DNA of 60,000 nt from Cryptomeria japonica (GCF_030272615.1 NC_081412.1:665988352-666048351); one strand, 5' to 3'. Counted from the first letter of the stretch, positions 24,940 through 37,539 are shown. Numbers and translations: made by a program. Notes: generated by a model from the letters alone, not told the origin.

Positions 24940-25147
24940 CTTCAGGTCGTACGGAAAAATCAGAATTGCATGGAGGCCATATGGCGTACGATGCAGTTGG
25001 AACTATTTGTGAATGTTGTACGACATATGGTGCAGTAGGAATCGACTGTGAATGTTGTATGATAAAGTGCGTAGACCCTACGTTCTAAAGAACCATTGTA
25101 TGAGAGTAGCAACCACTAGGTGCCATATGACAGTATTAATCGTATGG
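24940..25147. repeat. Cluster of 'cgtacg'/'gtacgacata' words
   Basis: Short repeats built on GTACGA, CATATGG and 'gcagt.ggaa' recur. A similar cluster is at 59765-59995, and a few copies are at 29700-29760. On the - strand they give a repeated peptide-like pattern (PTAPYVVQHSQ, then VPTASY). They appear to belong to Gypsy-1 internal sequence. Confidence 0.4.
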
Positions 25148-25152
25148 GAGGG

Positions 25153-28100
25153 TGTTGTGACCATTTCACACATCGCCCCATTGCAAATGGGGACCCCTGC
25201 TTTTTGCTTTTTAGGGTTTGTTTTCTAGGTCTTTTAGGGTTTTGTCAGTTAGCCTTTGCATTTTGAGTGTCGCCAAGGGGATCACCTGGATAGCAGGTCC
25301 TGCTTGAGTGATGTCCTGATCCTGAAATTTGGCTAAGTCTGAAAGTCCTGATCCTGAAATTTGGCTAAGTCTGGAAATGTCCTGATTCTGAAATTTGGCT
25401 AAGTTTGGAAATGTCCTGATTCTGAAATTTGACTAAGTCTGAAAACTGAAAAACCTCCAAAAACTAGATTTTGCAATATAACTCCTGGAGGTCTGAAACC
25501 ACTCTCAAACATCCTGAAAGTATATATGGAATATAACTTAAAGTATAAGAGTCTTTCTTCTTTCTTATACTTAAATGTTATATTCCATAAAATTATCCTG
25601 ATAGAGAGTTCAAAAAGTCAAATTTTGCTCCTGACCCTCAGAGAGGGCCCACAGCGAAAAATCGCTCCTGACCCTCAGAGAGGGTCCACAGCGAGATTTT
25701 GATTTCCTTCGTTTTGCAATGAAAAGAGACCAAGTTTTGATCATGAAAGCGAAATGAATGACTTTCTCCACCCACCTGAAGAAGTTTTGGCTAGAAATGA
25801 TGAAGGACCTTGTTGAAAATAGAAAAATCGCTCTTGACCCTCAGAGAGGGCCCACAGTGAGAAATCTTATAAGGGTCATTGCTAGCCTTATTTTGTCGAC
25901 TTAAGATGTCAAAGGTATGGTGAAGGATAGAATGAACATAATGAGGTATCCAGACTTGATCAAAGATGATAAATTGAAGGAGTTTTGCCCAGGAAAGGTA
26001 AAATCGCTCCTGACCCTCAGAGAGGGCCCACAGCGATTTTCTTTGTGTGCACATTTTTGGACCTTTCTTGGACATGAATTTTTATTCATAGCAAAGAACA
26101 AGATGACATCTCCCTTGGCAAAGTGATTTTTAGATGAAAAGTGAAACATTTTGGTCCAGGTAGCAAAAGTCGCTCCTGACCCTCAGAGAGGGTCCATAGC
26201 GAGATTTTCAAATATGCATTATTCTTGCAAGATCAAAGTGATTTTATGATTGGAAGGGATGAAGGAAATCATGTTCTATCCGTTGAATATAATTTGGACG
26301 ATCAACACAAGAAGAAATCAACCCAAAATGAAAAAATCGCTCCTGACCCTCACTGAAGGCCCACAGCGAAAAATCGCTCCGGACCCTCAGAGAGGGCCCA
26401 TAGCGAGAAACCTAAAATGGGATTTTTTCATCCAAGTTTGAGGAAAGCTAAGGTTAGGCATGGGTTTGAAACGATGTTTGAAAAGCCTTGAAGTGAAAAG
26501 AAATCGTTGAGAATCAAAATTTTGAAGGCAATTACAAAAATCGCTACAGACCCTCAGAGAGGACCCATAGCGATTTTCCAATTTTCTCTCCTTGGTTTGA
26601 AGAATTGAGATAAAATATTGCTTGAACAAGAGGAGAACGTGATGTGTTATGCCTTGGAGGTGATTTGAAGATTAAAAGATAAAGGAATTTGCCTAAAACC
26701 CAAAAGTCGCTCCTGACCCTCACTGAAGGCCCACAACAAGATTTTCAAAAAAGGCATGTTTTCTTCAAAATGGTGCTAAGGCAAGGTTAGGACAAGGAGA
26801 AAAGACCTCCAAGAACAGGATGAATATTATTTTGCCTTCGAAACTTGATGATGTTGGTCAGAAAATGAAAAGTCGCTCCTGACCCTCAGTGAAGGCCCAC
26901 AGCGAAAAATCGCTCCGGACCCTCAGAGAGGGCCCATAGCGATATTGTTGAAAATCCTCATTTTACCTTGCAACAACAAAGCGAATTTGGTTGGAGTGGA
27001 TTAAGGGAAGGCATTGCCAAATGATGAATGAAGTTTTAATGAAAAATGATGAAGAATCAAGCCTAAATTGCAAAAATCGCTCCTGACCCTCAGAGAGGGC
27101 CCACAGCGAGAAACTTCAAAATCACACCTTTTCTCCAAAATTGGATTGAGCTAAGTTTGCAATTCAGTGAAAGGACCTAGTTGAAATGTCTTGAAGAGAT
27201 TTTGGAGGTGGAAAAGTGCTAAATTTGAGCAAAAAATGAAAAATCGCTCCTGACCCTCAGTGAAGGTCCAGGGCGAAATTGACAATTCCACCTATTTTCC
27301 TCATGAAAAATGTCAAATTTGAAGTGCAATGCATCAATTGGATATCGATTTCCCCTCCAGGAGATTTTCACGTCAAAATGTGAAATATTCAAGGCTAAAA
27401 TTCAAAAATCGCTCCTGACCCTTAGAGAGGGTCCAGGGCAAAATCCTCATGAAATCTCATTAAGCCTTGTTTTAAAAATTAATATTTTCCAAATTGCATT
27501 TGATCGCCAAAATTGCTAAATTAAGAAGCATTTGGAAAATTAAAATTGAATTGGCATTAAATAAAAGACATTTTGGCATTTAATAAATTAATTTTAAGCC
27601 TTAAAAAATCGAACTTCTATCTTGGAGGCATTTAAAATTAATCTTTATTAAATTAAAATTAAATATAAAGCGCTCAAGGCCTTATTTTCATTTATTTTGC
27701 CAAGTCAGCCCCCCTTTTTTGGAATTTTATTTATTTTTTAACCTCTTTTTGCCAAGTCGGCCTAGAGGGAGCAAAGGGGTGAGCGCTCTATATATTGGAG
27801 GTGTTTTTTTACAATTCAAATCATTCAATCATTGCTTCAAGTGCGAATTTGGAAAGCTAATTGAAGGTGCGAAATCTGGTTTGCTTGGAGCGATTTTCTT
27901 TCAAGTGTTGGAGGCTAGAAGGAAGTGGAGTTGATTCTTTTGAAGGCTAAAGGAGGCGCAATTCGTTCAAGAGAAGGCTTTAATCTACACTTTGCCTAGC
28001 GAAATTCATCTATTTTTTCATCATTTCTTAGAGTTTATACTCAAGAGGAGGTATGGCAAAATCATCTTGACACCCTTGTTTAAGGTTTGATTTTTGGACA

Positions 28101-29693
28101 TTTGTTTTGGAAAAATCTAAGTATTACATGGTTAATTAGGAAATGATAACTCAAGATCTATCATGAAGTTTCCTAATTAAAATCTTAAATCTTCCTTTTA
28201 AGTTTAATTTCTAGACTTAAAGATATATTACTAATTTTGAAATGTTGTGTAGGTATCAAGATGGCGACTCCAAAGCCCGGAGGATCTACAAGTCGGCAGG
28301 TTCTCATCAAAGAAGATCCGGTCTAGGACAAAGATGATCTCCTCCAGTCTAGCATTGACAAGGACGGCCTTCTTCGGTCAAGCATCATCAGGAATGACTT
28401 CTTCCAATCCAACATTCCAAGGCGAGGTACATCAATCATCCTGCACATCAAAGACACAAGAAGTCAGAACAAGGATTCGTTGAAGAAGTAGATAGTTTCA
28501 GAAGAGTTAATTAAAGTTAGCTTCTCAGCACATCAAATTGGCATCAACCAAGTGTCAGACGAGTTGGCATCCCAGTCATCACTCCTCCAGTCGGATTGGT
28601 CCACCTCAGCATGTCTAGATTCAATGTACCTAACTCATGGGAGGTGGCACAAACTTCTATGTACCTACCCCAGCGATCTATTGGTCGAATTTTCCAGAGA
28701 AGACACGTGTCCTTAAAATGTAATTTTATCATTGGTCAAGCATTAAATGTTATGTAATGGTTGTAACAAACCCTAATTAGGGTTTTCATTGTTGAATCTT
28801 GGCCATTGATCTCAAATTGATCTTAGCCATTGAATTGTATTAAGGGCACTATATAAGCCCCGACTCTTCATTTTGTAAAGGCAGTTAGATAGGATAGAAG
28901 ATAGATAGAGAGTAGTTAGAAGGTGAATAGTTAGCTGATAGAATAGCAATTTGAGTAGAATAGGAGGACAAGGCAAGAAATTGTTGCCATTGATTGTAAA
29001 CAAACCCCATTTTCATTGAAGTAATGGTGAAGTGTGTCGTTTCTTGCAATATGCATGGTTTCTTGTTGAATCTTCAATTCTAGATGGTAGATGATTAGAT
29101 CGAATGAAGGAAATTGTTGAATGCACTTGTGTGGAATCCGTTTAATCCATACCACTAGCCTCTTGTTGATGGTAAGTGCGCCTTGCGTGGTCAATTGGAA
29201 TGAAATGAGCTTAATCATAAGTCATTACACGTCTATTGTTTCATGCATTTTCTTGAATGGTGATCATTGTCAGATGGTGTACGATTTAAACATATTGGAA
29301 GCATCCCTTAGAAGATCGCACTGAGTTGGTGTTGAATTGTTCAGCCTGATGGTGAGACCCAGCCCAGTAGGAATCCACCTAGTCATTCATCCATCTTCTC
29401 GCATTCTAGGTAGTAGAGTAGACTCCCTGAACCTTGTATCTTTTGCCATTTATTTGTCTTCCAGTTAGTTAGTAGGACTTGTGATTCCAGCAAATCAGAC
29501 GTTCAGGTCATTGAGTGTAAGTCCCCTTGTGATTCCAGCAAATCACATTATACCACAGAGAGCTTATCCACACGTAGAGATCCTACAACAAAGAACCTTG
29601 AAGTCATCCCGATTGATCCTTTTCGCGACATCTTCAGCATTACCCTTGGGTATTTTATTCTGTGTTCGCATGTGCATAAAAAACACGTCAACA
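25153..29693 (+). mobile_element. Giant solo-LTR-like unit B (4.5 kb), nested in Gypsy-1
   Basis: It starts TGTTGTGACC and ends GTCAACA, with a perfect 5-bp duplication GAGGG at 25148-25152 and 29694-29698. It matches unit A over most of its length, including the start ('tcacacatcgccccattgc'), the paired 'ggctaagtctg' repeats, the TATA region and the end. No terminal direct repeats were found. A and B differ at many positions, including the array core sequence, so they are not recent copies of one another. The TATA box is at 28850-28857. Confidence 0.8.
25624..27443 (+). repeat. Array of 33-bp imperfect palindromes at about 166-bp spacing (unit B)
   Basis: Fourteen cores read TCGCTCCTGACCCTC, then GAGGGCCCACAGCGA or a variant. 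Anchored on the G of 'gctc', they lie at 25627, 25664, 25830, 26006, 26172, 26339, 26376, 26543, 26709, 26875, 26912, 27079, 27246 and 27411. Steps are 165-167 bp except one of 176 and three doublets of exactly 37. The outer arms TCGCT/AGCGA and inner arms CCCTC/GAGGG are paired. The inner arms differ from those of unit A but still pair. Confidence 0.9.
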
Positions 29694-29698
29694 GAGGG

Positions 29699-30564
29699 GT
29701 AGGGAGTTGTCGTATGGTGAGGGCTTGGAAATGCCATACAGTAAAATTTCTTTAATGGAGATGTCATGCAATGTGCCATACTTCTTGAGGATGAACTTGC
29801 CAAAGTCTTTAAATGCCGTACTAATATTGTTGAATGGGTCGTACAATGTGAAGCTTCGCCAAATGTTATTGAACCCTTCTTGCCAAGGATGAATTATAAT
29901 GCTTTTGCCACACATAAAAGACATAGTATTTCCAAAAATAAAAATGACAATGCGGCCGAGAGTGTGGAATATAAAGCAGAGAGAGTACCTTCACTTATTT
30001 AGTTTTTTTTAATATTCCACTTTAATTTTCCCATTTTTTTCCCTTTACACTTTACCTTAGCCCTTTTAATATTTGCTTTTCTTGACACTTCAATAATAAT
30101 TTTTCCAACCACACTAATAGTCTTTATTTTTGGCATTTTCATTTTTTTAAATGAAAATTTTCTTTTTCCATCATTTGCCAATTTTCATTTTCTTAAATTT
30201 CGATTTTTTCAATCTTATCACACTAGAATTTTTTTCTTCCCTTCCATTCCTCAATTTTTAATTTTTGCAAAATTCCTCTTTTTTCCTTTTCTTTTATTTT
30301 TTGCTTCTTGTTCTTTTCACTGTCTTCATCATTGATCATACTCTTTGTTCCCCTAAACCCATATGATGGTCTAACTTTCACCTTAGAGGTGTACCTCCAC
30401 CAACAAGTGTAGAGTGGCCTCTTATAACAATTATCTTTGCAACAAGTGCTCACATATTCCAAATCAAAGTTTTTTAGCAAGTAGAGGAGCGGGTCCCATA
30501 CCTTTGTAGCTTCCATTGACATATCGCCCCTTGTACTATTGGTACCATGTTGCCTCTTCGCCAT
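29699..30564 (-). pseudogene. Gypsy-1 downstream ORF remnant, lysine-rich
   Basis: On the - strand from 30564, a 113-codon open stretch begins MAKRQHGTNSTRGDMSMEAT and runs into a lysine/glutamate-rich segment. Open pieces at 30181-29999 and 29924-29699 follow. The reading is cut by unit B at 29693. It sits directly after the integrase C-terminal remnant. No domain was recognised; the lysine-rich part is biased and may be low-complexity sequence. Confidence 0.35.
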
Positions 30565-31106
30565 TAATCGCTGGTTGCCTTGCTGTATTTGGTATGACCT
30601 GCCAAAGTGAGTTTGATGTTGGTAGTGGCAAACGTTCTATGTTATTTTCGTGACAGTGGTTGATGATGTCTTCATTATATTTATCTTGCTCACTAATGAA
30701 CCAGTCGTTTGCCTTTATGATTGCTTTTAAACAAGGTCTATACTTTTCCCAATAGTTATCAAGATCGATCTCTTCTTTTGGTTGTCCTTAGATTCTGCAT
30801 CTTGTGTGGCTTGATCCTTCTTCCTCCTTTTCTTGGCTTCTTCATCTACATCGTATACCAGATATCCTGTAGCGCGCACCTTCATAAGGTGCGTTCAGCC
30901 TCGAGTAGCCATACATTCTTCTTCATAACGTGGGTATGCCAAAAAAAGCATTTGTGAGATGTTTGTGAATTCATGGCACAACAATGCCCTTGACATGCTT
31001 CCTTACTTGCCTCTCCTCTACTAGTTTCTTGTCTCCTATGTCTCAGTCATCTTTTGGCACAAACCAATGTTCTATTATCATTGGGTCTTCCTCTAATGCC
31101 TCCCCT

Positions 31107-32126
31107 TCATATTGTCCATTCTCCTTTGGTTGCATATCCAAACATATTGATTTTCATGATAGATCTTCTTCTCTCTTGGTAAACTTTGAGCTTTGATTTC
31201 TTGATGGTGTCTCGTATGGGTGTATCGTCCAAAGTTGCTAGCTTGATTGCTCCATTCTTGCCGACCTCCTTGATTTTATAAGGTGCCATGCATTTATATA
31301 TAAACTTTCTAGGATTAATCTTGTTACAACCGTTATATTTCAAAACTAATTGCCTTGGATGGAAGTTCTTTTTATGAAGATGTTTGTTGTGCTAGAACTT
31401 CCATTGCCGCTGCATGGTTTTGGTAGCCCATTGTGCCATCACCCTTCGTTTGTCTAACTTGTTTAGGGTGAAGAGGCATTCCTTTAGGCTCTTGGTGTCA
31501 CCAAGATGGTTCTTGATAGCAATTCTCATGCTAGGAACCAAATACTCGGTGGGAACCACTGCTTCTAGCTTGTACATGAGCTGGAATAGTGTGTGCCCCA
31601 TCATCACTTTGTACATTGTACAGTAGGCCCCACTTGCCAGTTTCCTCCTCTCGATTGGTGGCATCTCTCTCAAGAAATTAGAGGTGGATAGGTACTTTTT
31701 GATGCTTTCATACTATGGTGATAGTGCTACAAATTGGAATAAATGAGCATCTGGAAAGTCATCGTTCATACTAACAGGTGGCTCTCTCGATGTGATTCTT
31801 GACAACTGGTCAGCAATGACGTGCCTTTTTCTTGGCCGTACAATGATTGTGAATGTAAACTCTTGTAGCAAGAGCAACCATTTGCTTACCTCTCCTTGAA
31901 TGATTGGCTTGTTCACTAGGTACATGAGGGCTTGGTTTCACTAACAAATAATGATGGAACTTCTGCAAAGAGTGCACCATTTCCAATGCCTCTCTTTTAG
32001 GAGACTATAGTTCCTCTTTGCCTTTGAGAGCAACTGATTGGTGAATAATGCCGAATGATTCAGCCCTTGTAATCCCACTTGTGCAAGTGTAGGTCCAATG
32101 GCATAATTTGAGGCATCTATGTGCAC
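31107..32126 (-). pseudogene. Gypsy-1 RNase H and integrase remnants
   Basis: Reading leftward, 32126-31941 holds RNase H residues (HIDASNYAIGPTLAQ, then LLSKAKRNYS) and 31925-31713 the RNase H end (YLVNKPIIQGEVSKWLLLLQ, then HVIADQLSRI). Next, 31673-31392 has the integrase tail (LASGAYCTMYKVMMGHTLFQ, then EAVVPTEYLVPS) and 31343-31107 a GPY/F-like C-terminus (APYKIKEVGKNGAIKLATL). The order RT-RH-IN marks a Gypsy element. Between 31713 and 31673 the zinc-binding and catalytic core of the integrase is missing, so the element is deleted as well as frameshifted. Confidence 0.7.
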
Positions 32127-32129
32127 ATG

Positions 32130-33720
32130 GAACTCCTTGTTCTAGTCCGGGTATTTCAAGATAGCTGCGTTGACCAATCTTGTCTTGAGTTCATCGAAAG
32201 TCTTTTCTTGCTCATTCGCCCATGTGAGTGGTTGTCCCTTCCTTGTTAGCATATCTAGCAGATAAGAAATCTAGGCGAAGCTTTTGATGAATCTTCTATA
32301 GAAGCTGATGTGCCAAAGGAAGGATTTTACCCTTGTGACATTCTCAGATGCCTCCATTTGCCCAATGACCTTTACCTTGTTTGGAAGAATATCATTTGAA
32401 AGCTATTGGGCCCCTACCCCCACCTGAGCTACACTTATAGCCCTAGCTCTAGTTATAGTGAGGGGCACTTCAATATCCTCCCTATGAACACCCCACTACT
32501 ATAAGTTGTTTGGAGAATGAAGATCACCTTAATTAACAACACACCAGATTCTATACGTAACATGGGGAGTGCACCACCTCCTAGGAGTAGGGCCCAAGAG
32601 AAGAAGGATGTTTGAATGGGCCCCCTACTATTCTAGGTTTGGAAGCTGGGGGGCTGCCATAAGCTAGAATACGGCCGCCCTTCTTGAACCCCCCCACCCA
32701 ATAAAAGAAGTGCACTAAACTGCCAATACTCGACAACCACCCCCGTGACATTCTTGGATGCCTCTATTTGCATGATGACCTTTACCTTGTTTGGATTGGT
32801 CTTGAGTCTTGCCTTGGGGTACCATGAACCTGCACTTCTTTGGGTTCAACGCCAACTGTGCTCTCCTACACCTCTCCATGCATTCTTTGAGTGCTTTCAA
32901 GTGAATGTCCTAGTCATTATATATTGACCAATCATCCAAGAAGGCTTTGAAATTCCCCACAAACATCTTCTCAAAGATATGTAGAATGATTTGTTGGAGT
33001 GTTGCTGGGGCGTTGCATAAGCCAAATGGCATCCAGTTTTACGCGTATACTCCATCCTCCACTATAAAGGTAGTCTTTATTTCGTCCTCTTCAACAATAC
33101 TTATCTAGTTGTACTTGGAAAATCCATCCATAAACGAGTACATCTCATGGCCAACAAATTCTTCTAGGATAGTGTTGATGAACAGGTTCAGGAATGAGTC
33201 CTTGGTAGTTATGACATTCAAACACCTGAAGTACACATATTTTGATTTGATTTGCCTCCTTCAAGGAAATTTGCCTCCTTTAGGGAAATTACATTTGGTG
33301 AGGTCCATTCACTTGTCTCCATCTTAAAGATTATGCCTGCCTCCAAAATTTTCTTTATCTCTTCTTGCAACTTGGCAGGATAATTTTTGTTCATCTTGTA
33401 CGACCTCTTCCTCACTGATTGTGCTCCAGTATTTTCTTTATGAGGTCCATTCACTTGTCTCCATCTTAAAGATTATGCCTGCCTCCAAAATTTTCTTTAT
33501 CTCTTCTTGCAACTTGGCAGGATAATTTTTGTTCATCTTGTACGACCTCTTCCTCACTGATTGTGCTCCAGTATAAGGGGAATTCTGTGTATGCACAACT
33601 TTTTGTGGTATGCCTTTCAAGTCTCCATACTGCATGAAGAAATTAAATGCAGCTGCCTTCAGTATTGGGTTCCAGTCATTGCTAGTGAGAATTTTTTTTT
33701 GGATTATCTTTGTCACCCAA
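32130..33720 (-). pseudogene. Gypsy-1 reverse transcriptase remnant
   Basis: The RT N-terminal motif appears at 33716-33438 and again at 33454-33218 (NYPAKLQEEIKKILEAGII, then SEWTSPN) because of a 142-bp tandem duplication. The later RT motif (ALNPKKCRFMV) is at 32900-32800, and the connection domain (FYRRFIKSFA, then LTRKGQ) near 32300. A 350-bp insertion-like stretch at 32390-32740 is flanked by copies of 'gcctccatttgc...gacctttaccttgtttgga'. The catalytic YxDD box is not recognisable. Confidence 0.6.
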
Positions 33721-33879
33721 GTTTACATTCATCATCTTTGGCCCTTCGTATTTTATTTCATGTCTCATTGAAAATTGTGAGCCGACATGTCATCGAATTT
33801 TGCAATTCCCTCTTTATATTCTGTGTGCTTGGGTGGAAATGTCTCACTTGTTGATGCTTTGTTCTCTTCCTCGTCCAGC

Positions 33880-34480
33880 TCTATGACTTGCAACATGTTG
33901 CACTCAAGGTGGAATACTTTGTAGTCCTCCATCTGCCAGTGAATAGGCCTTTGAGAGAACTTGTCTCAAAACAGTTCTCAAGATCAAGCAGTCTATTGTT
34001 CGGTTATATTCTCCCTTCGTCCGTCTCTTGTTCTCCCCCTTTTGATTTTGAAGCGAAGGATGCCAACTCTTCACTGACTGCTTGGTTCTTGAGATCAATT
34101 ACAAACTTCCTTCCATTGCTCTCAATGGACAATGTGTTCCTCTTCTAGTTATGATCTGCTTTGGCTGCCACTGACCATCCTTTGTTGAGCAATGCGCTGT
34201 ACGCCATCTTTTGTGACAAAATAGTTCAACAGAAATTGTTGCATGCCAATTGTCACTGTTTGTGCCATCATTACTTAAATCAATTACAAACTTCCATCCA
34301 TTGCTCTCAATGGACAATGTGTTCCTCTTCTAGTTATGATCTGCTTTGGCAGCCACCAACCATCCTTTGTCGATCAACGCATTGTATGCCTTCTTTTGTG
34401 ACAAAATAGTTCAATAGAAATTGTTGCATGCCAATCGTCACTGTTTGTGCCATCATCGTACCTAGAGATGCTGTGCTGAT
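33880..34480 (-). pseudogene. Gypsy-1 protease-region remnant with 185-bp tandem duplication
   Basis: The sequence 'atcaattacaaacttcc' and the following 170 bp occur twice, at 34094 and 34279 (offset 185 bp), with about 10 percent differences. On the - strand the reading includes TLSIESNG-like and KFVIDL segments, which resemble the region after the Gypsy protease. The catalytic DSG/DTG triad is not visible. Confidence 0.45.
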
Positions 34481-34923
34481 TGACACCTATTAAATGGAAT
34501 GTCGGTGGCCACAAAGTTGGCCTTCCAAGACACTTCCTTGTCTCCTCTCATAGTATGCTCACTCTTGATCCCCTACCCATGATTGTGTTCGTAAGTTTCC
34601 TTCCCATGATCTCCATATCCACGATGGCTGGCCGCTCACTGATGTTCACCGTCAATTGCATGGGATTAGTTTTTGGAGAAGATGGTCAACTTCGTCGTTC
34701 ACTTTCGGGTTATCTTGGATGGTGCTCCCAGGAACCTTGCTGGAGAGCCTCTCTTCAAACGTATGAGTTGACGGATACTTACCACAAGCACACCAAGTCT
34801 TGCTTCAATTCGTCTTTTGTTGTGTACTCTTTCTCTTTAGTTTCAATTACTTCAAGTTCTTCTATCGGTCAGCTCATTACATTGCCATACTGCCTATCTG
34901 TGAATTATATTTTCCAGATTCAT

Positions 34924-34941
34924 ATTGGCAATGGTGCCAAA
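34924..34941 (-). other. Possible Gypsy-1 primer binding site
   Basis: On the - strand the sequence is TGGCACCATTGCC, close to the TGGCGCCGTTGCC primer site used by Athila/Tat Gypsy elements. It lies just inside the right LTR start at 34954, as expected for a - strand element. Confidence 0.45.
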
Positions 34942-34953
34942 TTTTTAGTTTAG

Positions 34954-35014
34954 TAAGATTATGCTACTTAACATACATTGTAAACGAAAATGTAACTACG
35001 AGAACATAGAAATA
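34954..35014 (-). mobile_element. Gypsy-1 right LTR, part 1
   Basis: 'gtaagattatgctacttaa' and the following bases match the start of the left LTR at 20623. The match stops at 'gaaata' and resumes at 58662, showing that Gypsy-2 inserted here with the target duplication AAATA. Confidence 0.7.
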
Positions 35015-36452
35015 TGTAATGTCCCCTACTAGATATAGACCTGTTTAACAATAATTAATGTTTATATTAATACATACATGATATATGACTTCATTTAACT
35101 AGGAGACGATTACTATACTGTACTTTTAATAATAGTTCCTACTTAATGTGTCTACGAATCCAGTTATTATCTCAATGCTACAATATGATTATAATAAAAA
35201 ATTTCTAAAGTACATAAATTAAGATTTGAGACTTACCTTATGTGAGATGGGTGGTTCTTGTAAGGATAACCTGCAACCAAAAAGGATAGGCAAACACCTA
35301 CATACATGTTCAATCAACATCAGTCCTAATCCATTTTAACGCAAGTAGACATAAGTTGGTAGATGAGACATGAGAGGGTTTGCACGGGTCCGTTGTCTAC
35401 CAAGCCCAAGGAATGGTTGCTTCTCACCTCCTTGCTAGACTCGGCAGCCCATGTTGCTTGCCCTTCAAGTCCATTACCTATACACACTTCACCTTGTGAG
35501 TTTGGCATAGAGAGTGCAATCTGGTTCCTTGACTCCCAAGGTCCTTATGACCACTGGTGAGCCCCTCGTCACCACTGTATTGTACCTCTATCTTTCTCCC
35601 CACAAGATGCAGTAACGGATTGCATACATTTCATATGGAATGAAAATAAATAAACAATGCTACTGTATTTGCAAACAGCTTCAGTCTGATATTTATTGGC
35701 AATTGGTATTAAATACTTAGTTATATGAGACTAATTCATACATATGCGGATCTAATGGTGATACCAAACCAAATATTATTTATTTCTGAGTTTATGATGC
35801 TGCGAACTTACATCAAAATATTATGTTATTTAGCAAATATGATCAGTGGAATTAATCAGATATGTGTCTGTTAAACCTCTGCCATTAAAGTCTGATACAT
35901 ACCTTATCCTTTCTGTAGTAATTTCTGCAGGGCTGGATTAATTGCGTCTCACTGTTCAGTGTTGACTTTCGATACCCTGAATGCAGACCCTTTATTCCTG
36001 ATTTGACTATTTCTCTGTGCTATTGATGCCGATGCAATTGGCTGAAATCTCTCTTTCATAAATGATGTATTCTGTTTATTTTTCCTTCTGTCTGGTAATC
36101 CAACCTTGTGAACCCCCAACCCTATTTAAGGTGGGTGAAGAGTCAAATAAAAGAGTGATGACTTCCCAAAGGGACGTGTGATTCCCAATGGAGGTGATCC
36201 TTATTCATGAGCAGCCATTGTGTGTTAACTAATCCGTCCATCTTATTTATGTGGATTGGTAATAATAATGTTATGTAATACATATTGAAAACAAATCGAT
36301 GATCTTATTAGATAAGTTTACTGAGATATAATAATGTATTAATTCTAACAAGTCAATTAATGAATTATTAATTTATCATATTATTAGAGCAAGATATACA
36401 TATATTATATTATAATAAAATCAAATACAAGGTTCAGGTATGGCTCATGACA
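35015..36452 (-). mobile_element. Gypsy-2 left (3') LTR
   Basis: The left end is TGTAATGTCCCC and the right end GGCTCATGACA. It is preceded by AAATA (35010-35014), which recurs at 58662-58666 after the other end of the element. The right 220 bp match 58442-58661. A - strand TTAAATAGGG near 36100 could be a TATA box. It abuts the chromodomain end of the pol region at 36453, as a 3' LTR should. Confidence 0.75.
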
Positions 36453-36856
36453 GCCCACCCGTCCTAAGTTTGCTTGTCCTCAAGCAACTTAAGGTTGGGA
36501 TGGTTAAAAATTTCCTCTCCTTCCCATGTAGCATCTTCTTCTGGTAACCCTTTCCATTTAACCAGGAATTCTGAAATAGTTTCATTCCTCAACCTTCTTT
36601 CTTGCATATTTAGGATAGATTCAGGTTCTAAGATTAAATTACCTTCATCATCGAGGGGAGGTAACGCTAAATAGGGAGTGATGTGCCGTCCAAGAACTGC
36701 TTTCAGTTTGGATACATGGAAGATATTGTGAATTCTGCTATTTTCTGTTTATTCAATTTCATAAGCCACTTCACCTATCCTTCTCAGGACTGTGTACTTG
36801 TAGGGCCTATAAAAATGGGGTTTAAGCTTTTTTGCTCCACTTACCTTGATTGAGGA
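36453..36856 (-). pseudogene. Gypsy-2 integrase C-terminus and chromodomain
   Basis: Reading leftward: HFYRPYKVLRRIGEVAYEIE, stop, NSRIHNIFHVSKLKAVLG, PPLDDEGNLILEPESIL, RRLRNETISEFLVKWKGLPE, then ATWEGEE and HPNLKLLEDK. The segment EFLVKWKGLPEEDATWE is a classic chromodomain, which places the element among the chromoviruses, whose integrase tails target chromatin marks. At least one in-frame stop follows EIE. Confidence 0.75.
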
Positions 36857-37539
36857 CTATTTGTATGGCTGAAGTCTCAAGAAAACCAGATCTCCCACCT
36901 CAAATGTTCTTTCTATCTGATTCTGATCAGCATAAATCTTTTGTTGGTTTTGAGCATGGTGTAAATTGTCTTTAAGAGAATTTATAATATCCATACTTTG
37001 TTGTATGAAATCCTGGGCTCCCGGTACCCTGTTGTCTGGGATGATTAAACTTCCAAAGGAAGTAGCATCATATCCATATAGTGCCCTGAATGGGCTCATA
37101 CCAATGGACATATGGTGGGTAGTGTTGTAACAATACTCCCCCAAATGCAACCATTTAATCCATACCAATGTACTTGTAGGGCCTATAAAAACGGGGTTTA
37201 AGCTTTTTTGCTCCACTTACCTTGATTGAGGACTATTTGTATGGCTGAAGTCTCAAGAAAACCAGATCTCCCACCTCAAATGTTCTTTCTATCTGATTCT
37301 GATCAGCATAAATCTTTTGTTGGTTTTGAGCATGGTGTAAATTGTCTTTAAGAGAATTTATAATATCCATACTTTGTTGTATGAAATCCTGGGCTCCCGG
37401 TACCCTGTTGTCTGGGATGATTAAACTTCCAAAGGAAGTAGCATCATATCCGTATAGTGCCCTGAATGGGCTCATACCAATGGACATATGGTGGGTAGTG
37501 TTGTAACAATACTCCCCCAAATGCAACCATTTAATCCAT
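36795..37539. repeat. 376-bp tandem duplication in Gypsy-2 integrase
   Basis: The stretch from 'tacttgtagggcctat' (36795) to 'ccatttaatccat' (37163) is repeated at 37171-37539 with only two or three base differences seen, joined through the 7-bp 'accaatg'. The near identity implies a recent event. The first copy is preceded by 'tgtg' and the second by 'aatg', so 'tgtacttg' is a shared 8-bp sequence at the junction. Confidence 0.9.

Noticed and set aside
34480-34953. A 157-codon open frame on the + strand
   Set aside because: It is antisense to the Gypsy-1 5' region near its primer site, with no recognisable motif.
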